NCBI GenBank assembly: GCA_029783825.1
Contig: JAREIK010000763.1
Coordinates: 144,352 to 208,351 of the forward strand
DNA: 64,000 nucleotides
Direction: 5' to 3'
Source of the DNA: Sapria himalayana
Taxonomy: Eukaryota; Streptophyta; Magnoliopsida; Malpighiales; Rafflesiaceae
The notes under the pieces are model-generated. The model had not been told where the DNA came from and made no database searches. It worked only from the letters and a program-made list of their open reading frames with translations. Shown here in pieces: positions 38,520-49,879 of this stretch. Every line of letters begins with the position of its first letter. Within the stretch, counting starts at the first letter, position 1. The translations under genes and the position numbers were made by a program.

Positions 38520-40562
38520 CCTTTTCACTTTATCCCATAGAAAGCATGCCAATCTTCACCTCATAATAATACTTTAACCATGTCTACTTCTAAAGATGCA
38601 TGATGTGGTTCAACAACTCTCCCCCAGCACTGAATGCAGACTCTGAAGCTACAGTTGTGATTGGAATTGATAAAACATAACATGCCATCTTTGATAACAA
38701 TCAAAACATTAGAGACTTCAGCTTCTACCAATCTAAGACATCAAAATTTAAATTTTCACAAAGATGAACACCTTCTTCTAGATATTTATTTAAATCAGAT
38801 TCAACTTGTTCAATTGATGATTCAAGATGTCTTATATAACTAAAAAATTAAGCCATCACTCCACTTGTTCCCATCGTTACAACACTAGAAGATTCATTTT
38901 GATTCTCACTTTCACCCTCTTTTTCACTACCATTTGCTTTATGAGCTTCAACAAATCTCTATAAAGCATGCACAAAATCTCACGAATAGTTATAATATAT
39001 TCAATGATATCTGCTATAAAGATCAACAAATTGTATTTTATTTCTTGGATCTAAAATAGCTGCCATAAAGATCAACAAATTGCACTCACCCCTATACATG
39101 TCAAACCCATCTTTCATCTTCATAATCATTGAATGCATAAACTCATTTTCATCAAGATATTTTTCATCCAACAACCTCTTGATATTATAAAGCTCAGGAA
39201 AAAAAAATTTGATGTTGGATATTCTGTACCTACAATAACATGTATGATATTACCCAATTGAAATAAATAATTTTAAAAGCATGTAAATCACAAAATTAAT
39301 TAAGATTAGTCAAATAAAATAATAATACCTAAATTTTTTTTGTAAGTTCATTAAATGCAGCAATAAATGAGGAAATTTCAGCAACTTTCATCCAATCATC
39401 CTCACTAGGCAAGAACAAGCAACTTGCTTCTCTTTGTGGATATCTAGGAAAAATAACTTTGAACTCCAAGATAGTCAACAACATAAATAATGGTGCATTC
39501 CACTTGTGCAACAATCATAAATAAGTTTCTTTGAAGGCAACTTCAATTGCTTCACAATTTCTCCAAAAATATTCAGATGACTCTCTGACTGCGTCACATG
39601 TTTAACACTTTCTTGTACATTCTTAATTATATCTTCAATCTCTAATAACCCATCTTGTACAAGAAAATTTAGATTATGTGCACAACACCTTACATGAAAC
39701 AACTTTCCACAAAGAGCAAGTTGATTTTTATAGGAAAGGTATCTTTTGACATGCGAATAACAATATCAGTGTAAGACACACTATCAACTATCGCACTCCA
39801 AAATTTATCATCAATTTCTCAATCAACCAAACACTTCCTTAAGGGATCACAAATGGCAACTCCGGAATTAGGTGGTAGTACATCACAAAAATTGAGAGTA
39901 CGCTTTTTCAATTTCTAATTAGAATCTATAAAATGGCAAGTAAAAACCATATAATAAACCTTTCGATTGGTTGATTTCTATATTTCAGTTGTCACAATTA
40001 CTTAATTTTCATATTTCAAAAGAGTGGAAACTTTTTTCTTTTCCACCTCATAACTTGAAAAGCAATCTTTTCTTATAGTTGCACGACTAACCTTTTGATA
40101 ATGTGGAGTTATAGTCTCCATCAACAAATTAAACATTTCATGCTCCACAAAAGAAAATGGTAGCTCATGGACCATGATCAAATGAGATAATATATCTCTA
40201 ATCTTAGTTTGGTCATATTTAAAATTTTGTATTAAAGCTACCATTACAGACTCTATTATAAAGGAATTGAGTGTTAGTTCCTTTTGTCCAAACAACTTTA
40301 TTTTCCTTCTAATACAATTTTCTTTAATGCACCTAAGTAAGTGAGATGAAGTTCTAGCCTTAAGAAGTATAAATCACCACTAGCAATGGATGCATTCAGC
40401 CTTTTCTGATTTATCAGTAAGGGTGACTATTTTAAATTTAGACCTTACTTGGGAGGTGCACTTTCTCTTCTTTGCGCAATCGCCCCCAACCTCTTCACTA
40501 TCTTCAACATTTTCAACCCCATCAACACCCATAGGTGTAGATGATGTGTTTTCCTTATTCAA
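38520..40562 (-). pseudogene. hAT transposase pseudogene (BED finger, DUF4413-like middle, C-terminal dimerisation domain)
   Basis: Read on the minus strand. The N-terminal part from 40562 (MNKENTSSTPMGVDGVENVE) leads into a BED-type zinc finger: ECIHC near 40380, then, after a frameshift, TSSHLLRCIKEN. Next, 40295-40002 has DILSHLIMVHELPFSFVEHE and KVSRATIRKDC, typical of plant hAT transposases. 39702-39475 has FHVRCCAHNLNFLVQDGL. 39514-39329 has KWNAPLFMLL and a DUF4413-like stretch. The C-terminal dimerisation domain near 38850-38540 reads LNKYLEEGVHL, FDVLDW-stop-KL, VASESAFSAGG and, after a one-base shift, VVEPHHASLEVDMV. The stop after FDVLDW fits TGG to TAG. The enzyme would excise and insert hAT elements; several stops and shifts inactivate it. 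Confidence 0.9.
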
Positions 40563-41349
40563 ATTTACATTTTTTACAACAACATCTATAGCATTTTCAT
40601 TATATGACTTTTTTGTGAATTTTCAGGGGATAACATATTGGCAACATGGTCCGACATCCTGTACAACATAACAAAACAAATTGGAAAATAAATAAAGTAG
40701 ATTTCATATAATTTCAACATGGAAATTGTATATGAAAATTTGGAAAACTTTAAACACCCTAATTCAACAATACAAAATTCAATCAAAAATAGTAGAAGAC
40801 ATTTGATTCACACTTTCATTAAAACATTCAATTTGGGGTCTATCATAACAAGGGGTGAAAGAGACAAAGGTCAAAAGAGCTGAACGAATTGGAGCTTGCA
40901 GAGATGAGTTTTTCCCTCTGTGGTGCAAAGATCAGTAGTCTAAGTAAATTGAGTCATTAAAATCTAAGTTGGTGCATTGGTTGTGCTTTCTTTGCAGTAA
41001 AATATAACCTTGCACTCGATGCTTTGATTTGTAAAAGTTAGTGAGAGATGGAGCAATGCTATTTCCAACAATATTTCAACTTTCCCATTGTAGAGACCAA
41101 GACATAGAGAACAAGACCAAAGCTATAAGTTGTAAAGAGATTGGACATAAAGAGATAACACATTAACAATGGAAGAAAGGAAAAGAAGAAGAGAACATGG
41201 GAGAGTGCGACATGGCGGGTGTAGGGTGGTGGCAGAGAATTGGAGAGCCGATAGAGTAATATCTAATATGGTCTTTAAGGTTTTTTAATGGTAATGGGGA
41301 AAAAAAGATCTGAAATTTGGAAATCAGAACATCGAAGTGATTGAACATG
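40563..41349. other. hAT interior upstream of transposase, no gene seen
   Basis: This is the presumed promoter and 5' leader of the minus-strand transposase. Open frames here are short and have no recognisable motif. Confidence 0.5.
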
Positions 41350-41590
41350 TCAAACTTTTCGTGAGCCTATTCATGAGCCTGTTCACGAACATATTGCAAG
41401 CTTGTTCGTGAGCATGTTCATGAGCTGGTAAATGAGCCTATTCACAAACTTTTGCAAGCCAAACTTAAGTAAGCTTGGGTTCAGCTCGTTTAACTAACTA
41501 GCCAAAATGGAGTTTGGGCTCGGCTCATTTTACTTAATAAATGAATTCAAATGAGCTTTTACCGAGCCGAGCTCCGAATCAATCACGAAT
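41350..41590. repeat. hAT right subterminal repeats
   Basis: Repeated GAGCCTATTCATGAGCCTG, AAGCTTGTTCGTGAGC and GAGCCGAGCTC-like words, in the opposite sense to 37560-37830. Confidence 0.7.
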
Positions 41591-41613
41591 CATTTGGTTT
41601 GGTTACACCCATA

Positions 41614-42240
41614 TATCTATCTATCTATTTATTTTCTATATATATATATATATATCATTCTATCTATCTATCTATCTATATTTCTATCAATCAATCTATC
41701 TGTCTATCTATTTATCTATCTACATGTCTATCTATTTATCTATCTATCAATTTATTTGTCTATCTATTTATTTATCTATTTGTTTACCTATCTATTTATC
41801 AACTATCTATATATATATCTATCTTTCTATTTATCTATCTATCTATCTATCTATCCATCTATTTATATGTCTATCAATCAATATATCTATATATCTATCT
41901 ATATATCTATTTATCAATCAATAAATCTATCTATCTATTTGTCTGTCTATCTATCTGTCTGTCTATCTATTTATCTAATAATAAATTAATCTATTTATCT
42001 ATTTATCTATCTATTTATATGTGTATTTATCTATTTGTCTATCTATCTATCTGTCAATCAAATCATCTATCAATATGTCTATCAATCTATCAATTTATCT
42101 ATCTATATTTTTGTTGATCAATTTCTCTTTTTATTTGTCTATCTATCTATCTATCTGTCTATATATTTGTCTATATATTTGTCTATATATTTTTCTATAT
42201 ATTTGTCTATCTATATGTCTATCTATTTATCTATCTAATC
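41614..42240. repeat. degenerate TCTA satellite array, segment 3 of a split array
   Basis: About 0.63 kb of imperfect TCTA units following the hAT. Together with 27339-29313 and 35348-37489 it forms one ancestral array of about 4.7 kb. A TATATTTGTCTA motif is tandemly repeated near 42161-42200. Confidence 0.97.
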
Positions 42241-42950
42241 AAGATCATGCATGATAAATCTTGAATTTGAGACTTACTGTTCTTAGAGTTTGGACAAATT
42301 TTTGTCATCACATAAAGATGTTATATCTTATTAGATAGAAAAATATAGCTATTTGAACATTTGAATAAGTCATGAAATTGATGACCAAATGGAAGAACAC
42401 ATTCACCATTATTTGAATTCCACAAGAATTTAAAAATTGGATTTGAAAATATATCAATTATAGTTGGAGCTACTTATAAATTACTATAAATTCTTAGGAA
42501 ATCTCTCATTTTTAGTGATTGTCTTATAAATGTTTAAATTAAGTGTTGTAAATCTTTATGTCTAAGTATATTCCAAGCTAATTCATAGATATTTAAATTT
42601 GAAATGAGATTATTAATTCTACTTTCTTTTAATATAATCAAATCATATCCCCCTTCAATTCTATCCAATCAAACACAACCTAAAGAGTAAATGGATATGA
42701 GGAAGCATTAGAAGAGCATATACAAGCTACCATTTTTCTAATCATTCTTTGCCTATTGTGATAGATTCTATAAATGTATTAGAATGTATCTAACTTTAAT
42801 GCAATAGCACTCATTGAGATTTTAATTTAGAGATTTTGGAAACTATATCTTTGTCCATCACTAGCATGTTTCATAACTATTCGTATGCTTGAAAGTGTTG
42901 CAGGTAGCAAAAATGGCTCATTTCTCTACACTCACACATTGCTTTTTTGA
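42241..42950. other. no recognisable gene
   Basis: AT-rich DNA between the array and the EDR2-like fragment. No transposon end or coding motif recognised. Confidence 0.5.
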
Positions 42951-42969
42951 TTAAATACTGCCATTTTCA

Positions 42970-43430
42970 GCATTGAGAGCATTGGTTCATGCAAAGTCAG
43001 GGAACTATCATTCTGAATTTTTTTCTGGAAATATGCAAAAAAATGTCTTCTTGCCTGAAATTAAAATTAATGCTATAAAAGTTGAAGATCCTGGAAGTGG
43101 TGATGATGGTGAGGTAGAAAAATCAACTCTGGAATTCACCAACTTAGTCTCTCTTAATGATGTCTCTGATGAGTTCTTTGATGTTCCTAATGCCATTGAG
43201 TTCTTGATCTTGACCATTTTGATAATGGAAGGTCTTCTGAAGTGAACCCTGATCTTCATGCTCCTATACTCCAAAAATACTTTTTTTACAACTTTCAAAA
43301 TGTTCTTGTTAAACAAAATCTTATTTTTCCAATTATGATGTCTTCATTTGCAGAATATCAAACAATCAAAGTTATTTTCCAAAACTATCATCAGAAGCTC
43401 CAAGATTTTGCTGGTTAGACCCATTTTATC
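42970..43430 (+). pseudogene. fragment of an EDR2-like gene (PH/START/DUF1336 family)
   Basis: After a plausible 3' splice site (TTTTCAG, ending near 42970) the sequence reads ALVHAKSGNYHSEFFSGNMQ, NVFLPEIKINAIKVED and NLVSLNDVSDEFFDVP. From knowledge of the family, the linker between the START and DUF1336 domains of plant ENHANCED DISEASE RESISTANCE 2-like proteins contains closely similar phrases (AKAGNY, SLVGLNDAADEFFDVPE). After DVPNAIEF a one-base shift closes the frame near 43243. A second exon-like piece near 43356-43425 may continue it (HQKLQDFAG). The START and DUF1336 domains are absent, so this is a one- or two-exon relic. It sits immediately upstream of CACTA copy B, which suggests capture or a broken host gene. 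Confidence 0.65.
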
Positions 43431-43536
43431 AGCTATTTAATTTTTTCCACGATCTTCTATATTTATTGATATATTTATATATATTTGAGATGAGTGATTA
43501 TAATGTGATTTAACAAATTTAGAAGTAGATGATAAA

Positions 43537-43537
<1 letters not shown>

Positions 43538-43580
<43 letters not shown>
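43538..43580. repeat. (AT)n microsatellite
   Basis: 43 bp of AT dinucleotide at the junction between the EDR2-like fragment region and CACTA copy B. Confidence 0.95.
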
Positions 43581-43584
<4 letters not shown>

Positions 43585-45063
43585 ATAAAGAGTGTTTATA
43601 ACTTTTAGGAGAGTATTGAAGACCAATAATTTTTTCATGTGTGCCTTGCTATATGAAGTTTGCAAATTTTGTAGCCATTTGATTTTGTTCTTGTTGGAAG
43701 GCCAAACATCTATTTTTTGAACTTGTTTATATATTTATTGGTTAATTAATTTAATAATTAAAAACTATAAGATGTTTTTTTTCATGTGTGCCTTGCTACA
43801 CGCACATGAACTAGTTGAAAATAATTTGATAATTAACAAAAAGTTGGGTCTTTATGTTTTTTATATATTTATTGTTTAATTAATGTTTTGATAATGAAAA
43901 ATTAAACATTTTGAGAATTTAAAACTACAAAAACACTATCTAGTTTTCTAGAGCAAGACAACCCTGACTAGCGTCAAGCACCTTCCCTTCTCTTCCCAAC
44001 ATTGATACATCATAACCTAATAGTCGAGTATGAGAGATTTCCTTCAGCCATGAGATTTTTATTGATTTGAGATATGCTTTCTACCCTTACTCTTCATCGT
44101 TTATCTTAATGCAAAAGTGTGTGTTTTGATTCTGGTGTTTATTTTTCCAAATTCATCTTTTGCCTAGCTATTATATATTCACTCATAATACTTGGCTTAC
44201 TAGTTCTAGTAATAAAATTGAGTTACCGTATATTGCATTTTTTTATATAAATTGTATAGTAGGTATTTGTGTCTATATGACATCATGTAAAGTCAAGTTG
44301 TTACCACAATTATAAAAATGGGTGAAGATCCTACTCATGCACAAAGTATTAATATGGATGTTCGTGGTAAATCATTACAAGTACCAAAATCATCAATCAC
44401 CATGGTATGCTTGGATTGATTATATACACTGATTCATATACATACTTCATGCATGTGTGATATAATGCATTCACATTGTGTGGATGTTGATGTTGCACAC
44501 TAGGTATGCAGGCTTGATATCCATGTATCTTGCCACTCAGAGAGCCTGTGGATTGGATGTTAATCACAAAATGAGTGTTGGTATTTGTGGAGAGTAGTTT
44601 GTATATTTGGATGTGCAAAATGCTTGCTGGCTATTGGATATTGCTAAGGATTTAATTAGGAAGTGTTCTAATGCAACCTAAAACTAATTTTAAAGCTCAT
44701 GGTAAGAGTCACTGATAGAATTGAACCGATGGGCTTCTTTGTGCCAAATAAGATAACTAAGTACATGCTATTTTTTGTGATTTTTAGCTAGATGTTTTTT
44801 TTACAGATAACAAATTGTTCATATTAGGTTTATTTGATTAACGATCATGTGTGTAATAGCTAAATCTAGCTCTAAGCAAATTATATTTTCTTTACATAAA
44901 TCTTTAATGTTCTAATATTTATTATAGTTTATTTTGATATGTTTGTAACATTTTGGAATAATTTCTTGATAAGTATATTGGTTCATTTTTTTTCTGGCTT
45001 GTTATTTTTTTGATTGGTTTTATCTTTTTATTTTTCATAACTATATTTCATCATCTTATCGGT

Positions 45064-45267
45064 AAAAAATCTAAGCCTCTATTTGCATTTGTAGATGTAA
45101 CAACGATAAAGGACTGGAAAATGCTTGATTATAAGTATTGTTTAGTATATGCAGCCCCTAAAATAAATGAAAAGGTATCGATAAAATGCTCGAAATTGGG
45201 AGATAAACTTGTTTTAGATGCTTTAGCTGTTGGATCTAGTCAACCAGCACATCTAAAAATTAAGTAA
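45064..45267 (+). CDS. open coding segment of CACTA copy B, unknown protein
   Basis: The frame is open from 45010 to TAA at 45265-45267 (85 codons). The part similar to copy C starts at about 45064: KSKPLFAFVDVTTIKDW, CLVYAAPKINEKVSIKCSKL and LDALAVGSSQPAHLKIK. Copy C keeps the same amino acids over much of this but has stops, so the segment was probably a real exon once. In copy C a TTCTCAG splice acceptor precedes it; here that site is changed (TTATCG), so an earlier exon could no longer be joined in the same way. I do not recognise the family. It may be part of a third CACTA-encoded protein or a captured host exon. Current expression is unlikely. Confidence 0.4.
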   Translation, partial: KKSKPLFAFVDVTTIKDWKMLDYKYCLVYAAPKINEKVSIKCSKLGDKLVLDALAVGSSQPAHLKIK

Positions 45268-45348
45268 TATTTTCCTTAATATATGTTTGGTTTTGTTTTG
45301 TGTTTAGAGTGTGCCTTTTATTAGTTAATATTATTGTAGCTTTGATTT

Positions 45349-45555
45349 GTGATTATAGTATTGAGGATTATGTTGTTGAAGAAGTTCAAAATACTTTTTA
45401 TGAGTAGTACCAAATGCAATACAAAAGTTGATGCCTTATATGGAGTCACCGTAAGTGCTCTTGAAAAGACAGATAGCACACAGAGTTCTAACAGAGTTCC
45501 CAAGGAGGAGAGGCTAGCACAAATGCATCAGCTAATGATGAGAATGATGATTTAG
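45349..45555 (+). pseudogene. 3' tail of PTTA-type gene in copy B
   Basis: The stretch around 45410-45555 shares GCC(T)TATATGGAGTCAC and GAGGAGAGGCTAGCA with copy A near 25090-25180 and with copy C near 1490. It is the end of the accessory CACTA gene after an internal deletion. A 68-codon frame is open but lacks the conserved domain. Confidence 0.5.
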
Positions 45556-46061
45556 TTTTAAATGAATATATACCTATGTAATCTTTTAGTTTTAACTATG
45601 TAACCATTGTATTAGAAAAATTTACTAACTAATACTTTTTGTAAATTATAAATAATGGTTTATAATAAATGTTTTTATTTAATTTAATATAAAAATTTAA
45701 AAATATGTAATCAAATTTTTTGTAAAAAAATAAAATTGTGAAAATAGCATTGGAATAAAAATAGCTAGGAATTCTTCCCTTGCTAATTTACCTAGGAAAT
45801 TTTTTGTACATATTCAGTCGAAAATTATTAATTACTATTCTTAATTATGATTAAAATTAGCAAAAGAAAAAATATAATTAGCTAGGGAACTTCCAAGTTA
45901 AAAAATTTGCTAGGAAAATTTTGTTCTCATTAATATTTTGTACTGAACACTTAAGCTAGGGAATATTTCTGTCATTAATCCATCATTATTCTATTTTAAA
46001 GACACAATAAGCCCAAATAGCTAGGAAAATTTCTTTGGCTATTTGGGCTTTTCTTGTAGTG

Positions 46062-46258
46062 TAGATAGATAGATAAATAGAGTGATAGGCAGTTAGCCAA
46101 ATAGACAAATAAACAGATAGTCAGATAGAGAGATAAATAGATAGATCGATAGATAACAAGATAGAGAGATAGATAGATAGATAGACATATAGACATATAG
46201 ACAAATAGAAAGATAGATAGATAGATAGATAGACATATAGACATATAGACAAATAGAA

Positions 46259-46289
<31 letters not shown>

Positions 46290-47042
46290 TAGATAGATTG
46301 ACAGATAGATAGATAAAAAGATAGGTAGATAGATAGATAGACATATAGACATATAGACAAATAGATATATAGATAGACGTGTAGATAGGTCGGCAAGTAG
46401 ACACATAAATAGATAGATTCATAAATAGACAGATAGAGATTTAGATAGATAGATAGACAGATAGACATATATATAGATAGATTGATAGATAGATAGTCAG
46501 ATATATAGATAGACAAACAGACAGGTAGACATATAGATAAATAGCTTGATAGACAAATAGATAGATAAAAAATTAGATAGATAGATATAAAGACAAATAG
46601 ACATGTTAACATATTGATAGATAGATAGATTGATTGATAGCCAAATAGCCAGATAGATAGATAGTCAGATAGTCAGATAGATAGATAGACATATAGATAG
46701 ATAGATAATTAAAAAGATTTCCAGATAGAATGATAGATAAATAGACACATAGGCATATAGACATATAGATAGATAGATATATAGATAGAAAAATAAATAT
46801 ATAGAAGAATAAAAAGATAGATAGAAAGATAGATACATAGATAGACAGATATACAAATAGACAAATATATAGATAGATAGACAGATAGATAGATAGACAG
46901 ATAGATATATAAACAAATAGATAGACATATAGATAGATAGATGGATGGATAGATAGATAGAAAAATAGATAGATAGATAGACAAAAAGTCAGATAGACAA
47001 ATAGATAGATCGGCAGATAGACAGACAGATAAATAAATAGAT
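46062..47042. repeat. degenerate GATA (TAGA) satellite array
   Basis: About 1.0 kb between the right end of copy B and the broken 3' edge of copy E. It contains higher-order copies of AGACATATAGACATATAGAC followed by AAATAGAAAGATAG near 46190, 46230 and 46340. Minus-strand open frames are TCTA artefacts. Confidence 0.97.
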
Positions 47043-47790
47043 AATGGGGCAACCCTGCCCCGCCACTCCTTGTAGCACCTTGCTCCCGTGTGGCTTTCCT
47101 AGAACATTTCTTCTCCTCTCCATGTGCTTTGACCAAAGATTATGATCACTTAGATTCATTGTGTTACTCCATCAACCCTATAGTTTCTGCTGCCATATGG
47201 TTCTTCTCTTGGTTCGAAGATAGCACAATCACTTCATTGTATGTGACAACCTAACTGCAAAATAGTTCATTGAATACACATCCATGGCTGTAAATAATTT
47301 AATATACACTCCATAAAAACAATATGCACTCCATTAAAACAATACACATTCACAAATATATAAAAATTGTAATTATAGACATGAACAAACACAAATCTGA
47401 GTTGATAGTCATACAACTCCAAAAATATCTAAAAGATGGCCAGGAATGATGTTTAGAGAGAGAGAGAGAATAAAAAATAAAATATTTCATAAATAATGAA
47501 GTTTATAATAGCTTATCCTCCTTTTTATTTTGCATAGATCGGTAAAGATTGAACTCATCCATAGGAAGAACCATGACAATGTCTTAAGGCATTGAATCAA
47601 AATTTATTCATGTGTCTCACATCAGATGTCCTGCAAAGATTCACAGTTAGGTTAATCAGAAAAACCTAAAACAAAACTAGTATAAATAAAAATGATACCA
47701 CCAAAAAAGTCTCATCCTGTTTAGCTACACATTGAAAAAAATAAAAAATCATTGAGAAATAATTCTGATACAAATTCATCCTCATTATTA
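47043..47790 (-). other. 3' flank of CACTA copy E, no gene
   Basis: 47380-47790 is CACTA sequence shared with copy A. 47043-47379 is not found elsewhere in the window and contains a small GC-rich palindrome, GGGGCAACCCTGCCCC, at its edge. A short GA run lies at 47455-47470. Confidence 0.5.
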
Positions 47791-49740
47791 GTTGGTGCAT
47801 TTTTGCTAGCCTCTCCTATGTGGTTTACTAGCTAGTTGTCAGAATGCTATCTATCGCATCAAGGCAGCTTAATGTGACTCCATATAGGTGATATGCTGTT
47901 GCATTACATTTTTAACTTTCTTTCATCTCATCATTCAATTCTTTAATCTCTTCATTCAATTCATTCATTTTTTGCATTTCTTCCTTCAAAAGAGTAATCT
48001 GCTCATCCTTCACTTCTTTAATTTCTTGTATTTCTTCCTTCAAATGAAAAATCTGCTCATCATTCTCTTTCATTTTGGTCCATAACTTCAAAACATTCAT
48101 TTGTTTCCATTACTTGTTGTTCGACTACCTAACCCACCACTGCTGTAACAAATGAATTAGAAGCACAGTTGCTACAAAATGTCACTCCCATCAAGCCGAT
48201 GCCATACAATCGCTGGTTCTTATGACCTCCTATGATTTCCAAATAGATAGGATCATTGTCAATTGAATGAAGATCCATATAAGCCTCAACTTTTTGAGAA
48301 GCAACTCTCATACGCTCCTCCATGAGTTCCTATGAAAAAATAGAAAAAAAATAATTTTCTAGATATACATAAAATAAATTTAATATTTTGGATTCCAAAC
48401 TAGTTTCAAAATTTACTGTAGTATTATAAAATTATATTAATATATTAGATTCTTACATCAATAATTTGAGACTTGTTGTCAACAAACTGACCATCCGCTT
48501 TCTTCACATGCATCCTCCTAAAAATCTCATAAAAATTGAGATCTCGACCCAATTCTCCAGCCTAGAGTATGTATTTATAAAGTCAAAAAAAATGTTAAAA
48601 AATTTATACAAAATTAATAAAACCATCCACAAATTTGATTTATTTGGTCTTTAAAGAAAACTACTAAATATATAAATGTTTTAAACTTTAAAATTGTACA
48701 AAATCTCGAGCGTGTTCAATGCTTGACTTTGACCCTATTGTGTGGCGAGACATTTTTTACCGAGTATGGCTAACTCAGTCCCTGGATTTTGCTAGCAATC
48801 ATTTATTTTTTTCTTCACATCTGGCTCCTCCATATGCTTAAGACACTCAAGCTAGTCATCCTCATATATAAAATATGACCTATCTTTTAGTTTCTTCAAT
48901 TTATAGACAAAATCTAAATATCGTTCAGCAGCTTTGCTCTCCCACAATAGCTTTATCTTTCCATCAAATTTGGGTACCTATGTGCACTAATTCTACATAT
49001 AAAAAATCACCAAAAATTGATATTAATAACAATGACATTATTATTTACTACTTGAATAATAACCAACATATTAGTTAACTAATTAGATAAATAATTTTCA
49101 ATACTTTTATTTCATTATTTTTACCTGAAAGTCATTAAAATTAGAATCACTTGTCGATTCCAAAACTTTCTTCCACAAAAATGCTTTAGAATCGATCATT
49201 TTTTTTGAAATACTTTATAATTATAACTGAACACTTGTGATATGGAATAAAACTATACAAATAAATACATAACACATAAAAAAAAGCAAATCAATAATAT
49301 ATATAAAACCTCACTAAAAGAAACATCATAATTTTTTATTCAAGTAATATTTACATATTTCATATACCTTCTAACCACAATCTCAATTACTAACCTAGCA
49401 CTAAATGTCGAGGAAGGCACAGTATTTGATGATGTCGATGGTGTTGTAAATGAGGGAACTGCCTGTGTAAATGGTGGGGTAAAAATAGCTGATAGATCAA
49501 CAGTGTGTATGGAGAGGGCAATGAGTGGTGGGCTTATATCTAATAAATGTGATGGTAGAGGTGTTAATGATGGTGATGGTGATGGAAATGGAGATGGTGA
49601 TTGTGATGTTGAAGTCTGGATATGGTTGGTATTTAATGCTACTACATTTTCAATGCGTTGTAAAATACAAGATGAATTTCATTCATTTCTGCATCCAAGT
49701 CCACCTCCGCAATGACCACGTCCTTTATGTGCCATCTACT
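47790..49740 (-). pseudogene. PTTA/En/Spm second-gene pseudogene, copy E
   Basis: Read on the minus strand: a Pro/Ser-rich N-terminal part near 49740-49400 (the GATGGTGATGGTGATGG stretch on + encodes Ser-Pro repeats), the conserved exon near 48570-48460 (GRDLNFYEIFRRMHVKKADG, then splice donor GTAAGA), the exon 48323-48129 (MEERMRVASQKVEAYMDLHS, IYLEIIGGHKNQRLYGIG), and a C-terminal coiled-coil-like part 48100-47912 (KEEIQEIKEVKDEQITLLKE, NELNEEIKELNDEM). Copy A has the same parts. Stops and shifts between exons leave it non-functional, but it is less damaged than copy A around the donor site and the coiled coil. The likely role is the accessory CACTA DNA-binding protein. Confidence 0.75.
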
Positions 49741-49879
49741 ATACAAAAAATAAAAACATAGAACAAATAATAGAGATATGATGAACAACCATGCATCTAA
49801 GAATAATGCACACCAAAAGATTTTAACAAAATATAAAAAGTCTTTGATAGTATAATATTATAAAATAATTATAAATGTG

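Larger units (their letters stand above)
37490..41613 (-). mobile_element. hAT transposon inserted in TCTA array
   Basis: A 4.1 kb element with 12-bp inverted ends TAGGGGTGTAAC (37490-37501) and, at 41602-41613, the complement of TATGGGTGTAAC (11 of 12 match). Both sides carry TATCTATC (37482-37489, 41614-41621), the 8 bp expected for hAT, although in a TCTA array part of this could be chance. Subterminal zones (about 37560-37830 and 41350-41590) are dense in GAGCTCG, TTCATGAGC and TTCGTGAGC-like motifs in both directions, as in transposase-binding regions. The transposase gene is on the minus strand and broken. Confidence 0.9.
43581..46061 (+). mobile_element. CACTA deletion derivative (copy B)
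   Basis: 43581-44620 aligns by eye with 12540-13330 of copy A; 44940-46061 aligns with 530-2114 of copy C; the PTTA 3' tail near 45410-45555 matches 25080-25205 of copy A. The TNP2 gene and most of PTTA are missing. It ends TTTTCTTGTAGTG at 46061, directly followed by a GATA array. No left terminus is found. This is the cleanest copy of the 3' region and gives the unoccupied target for the MITE of copy C. Confidence 0.75.
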
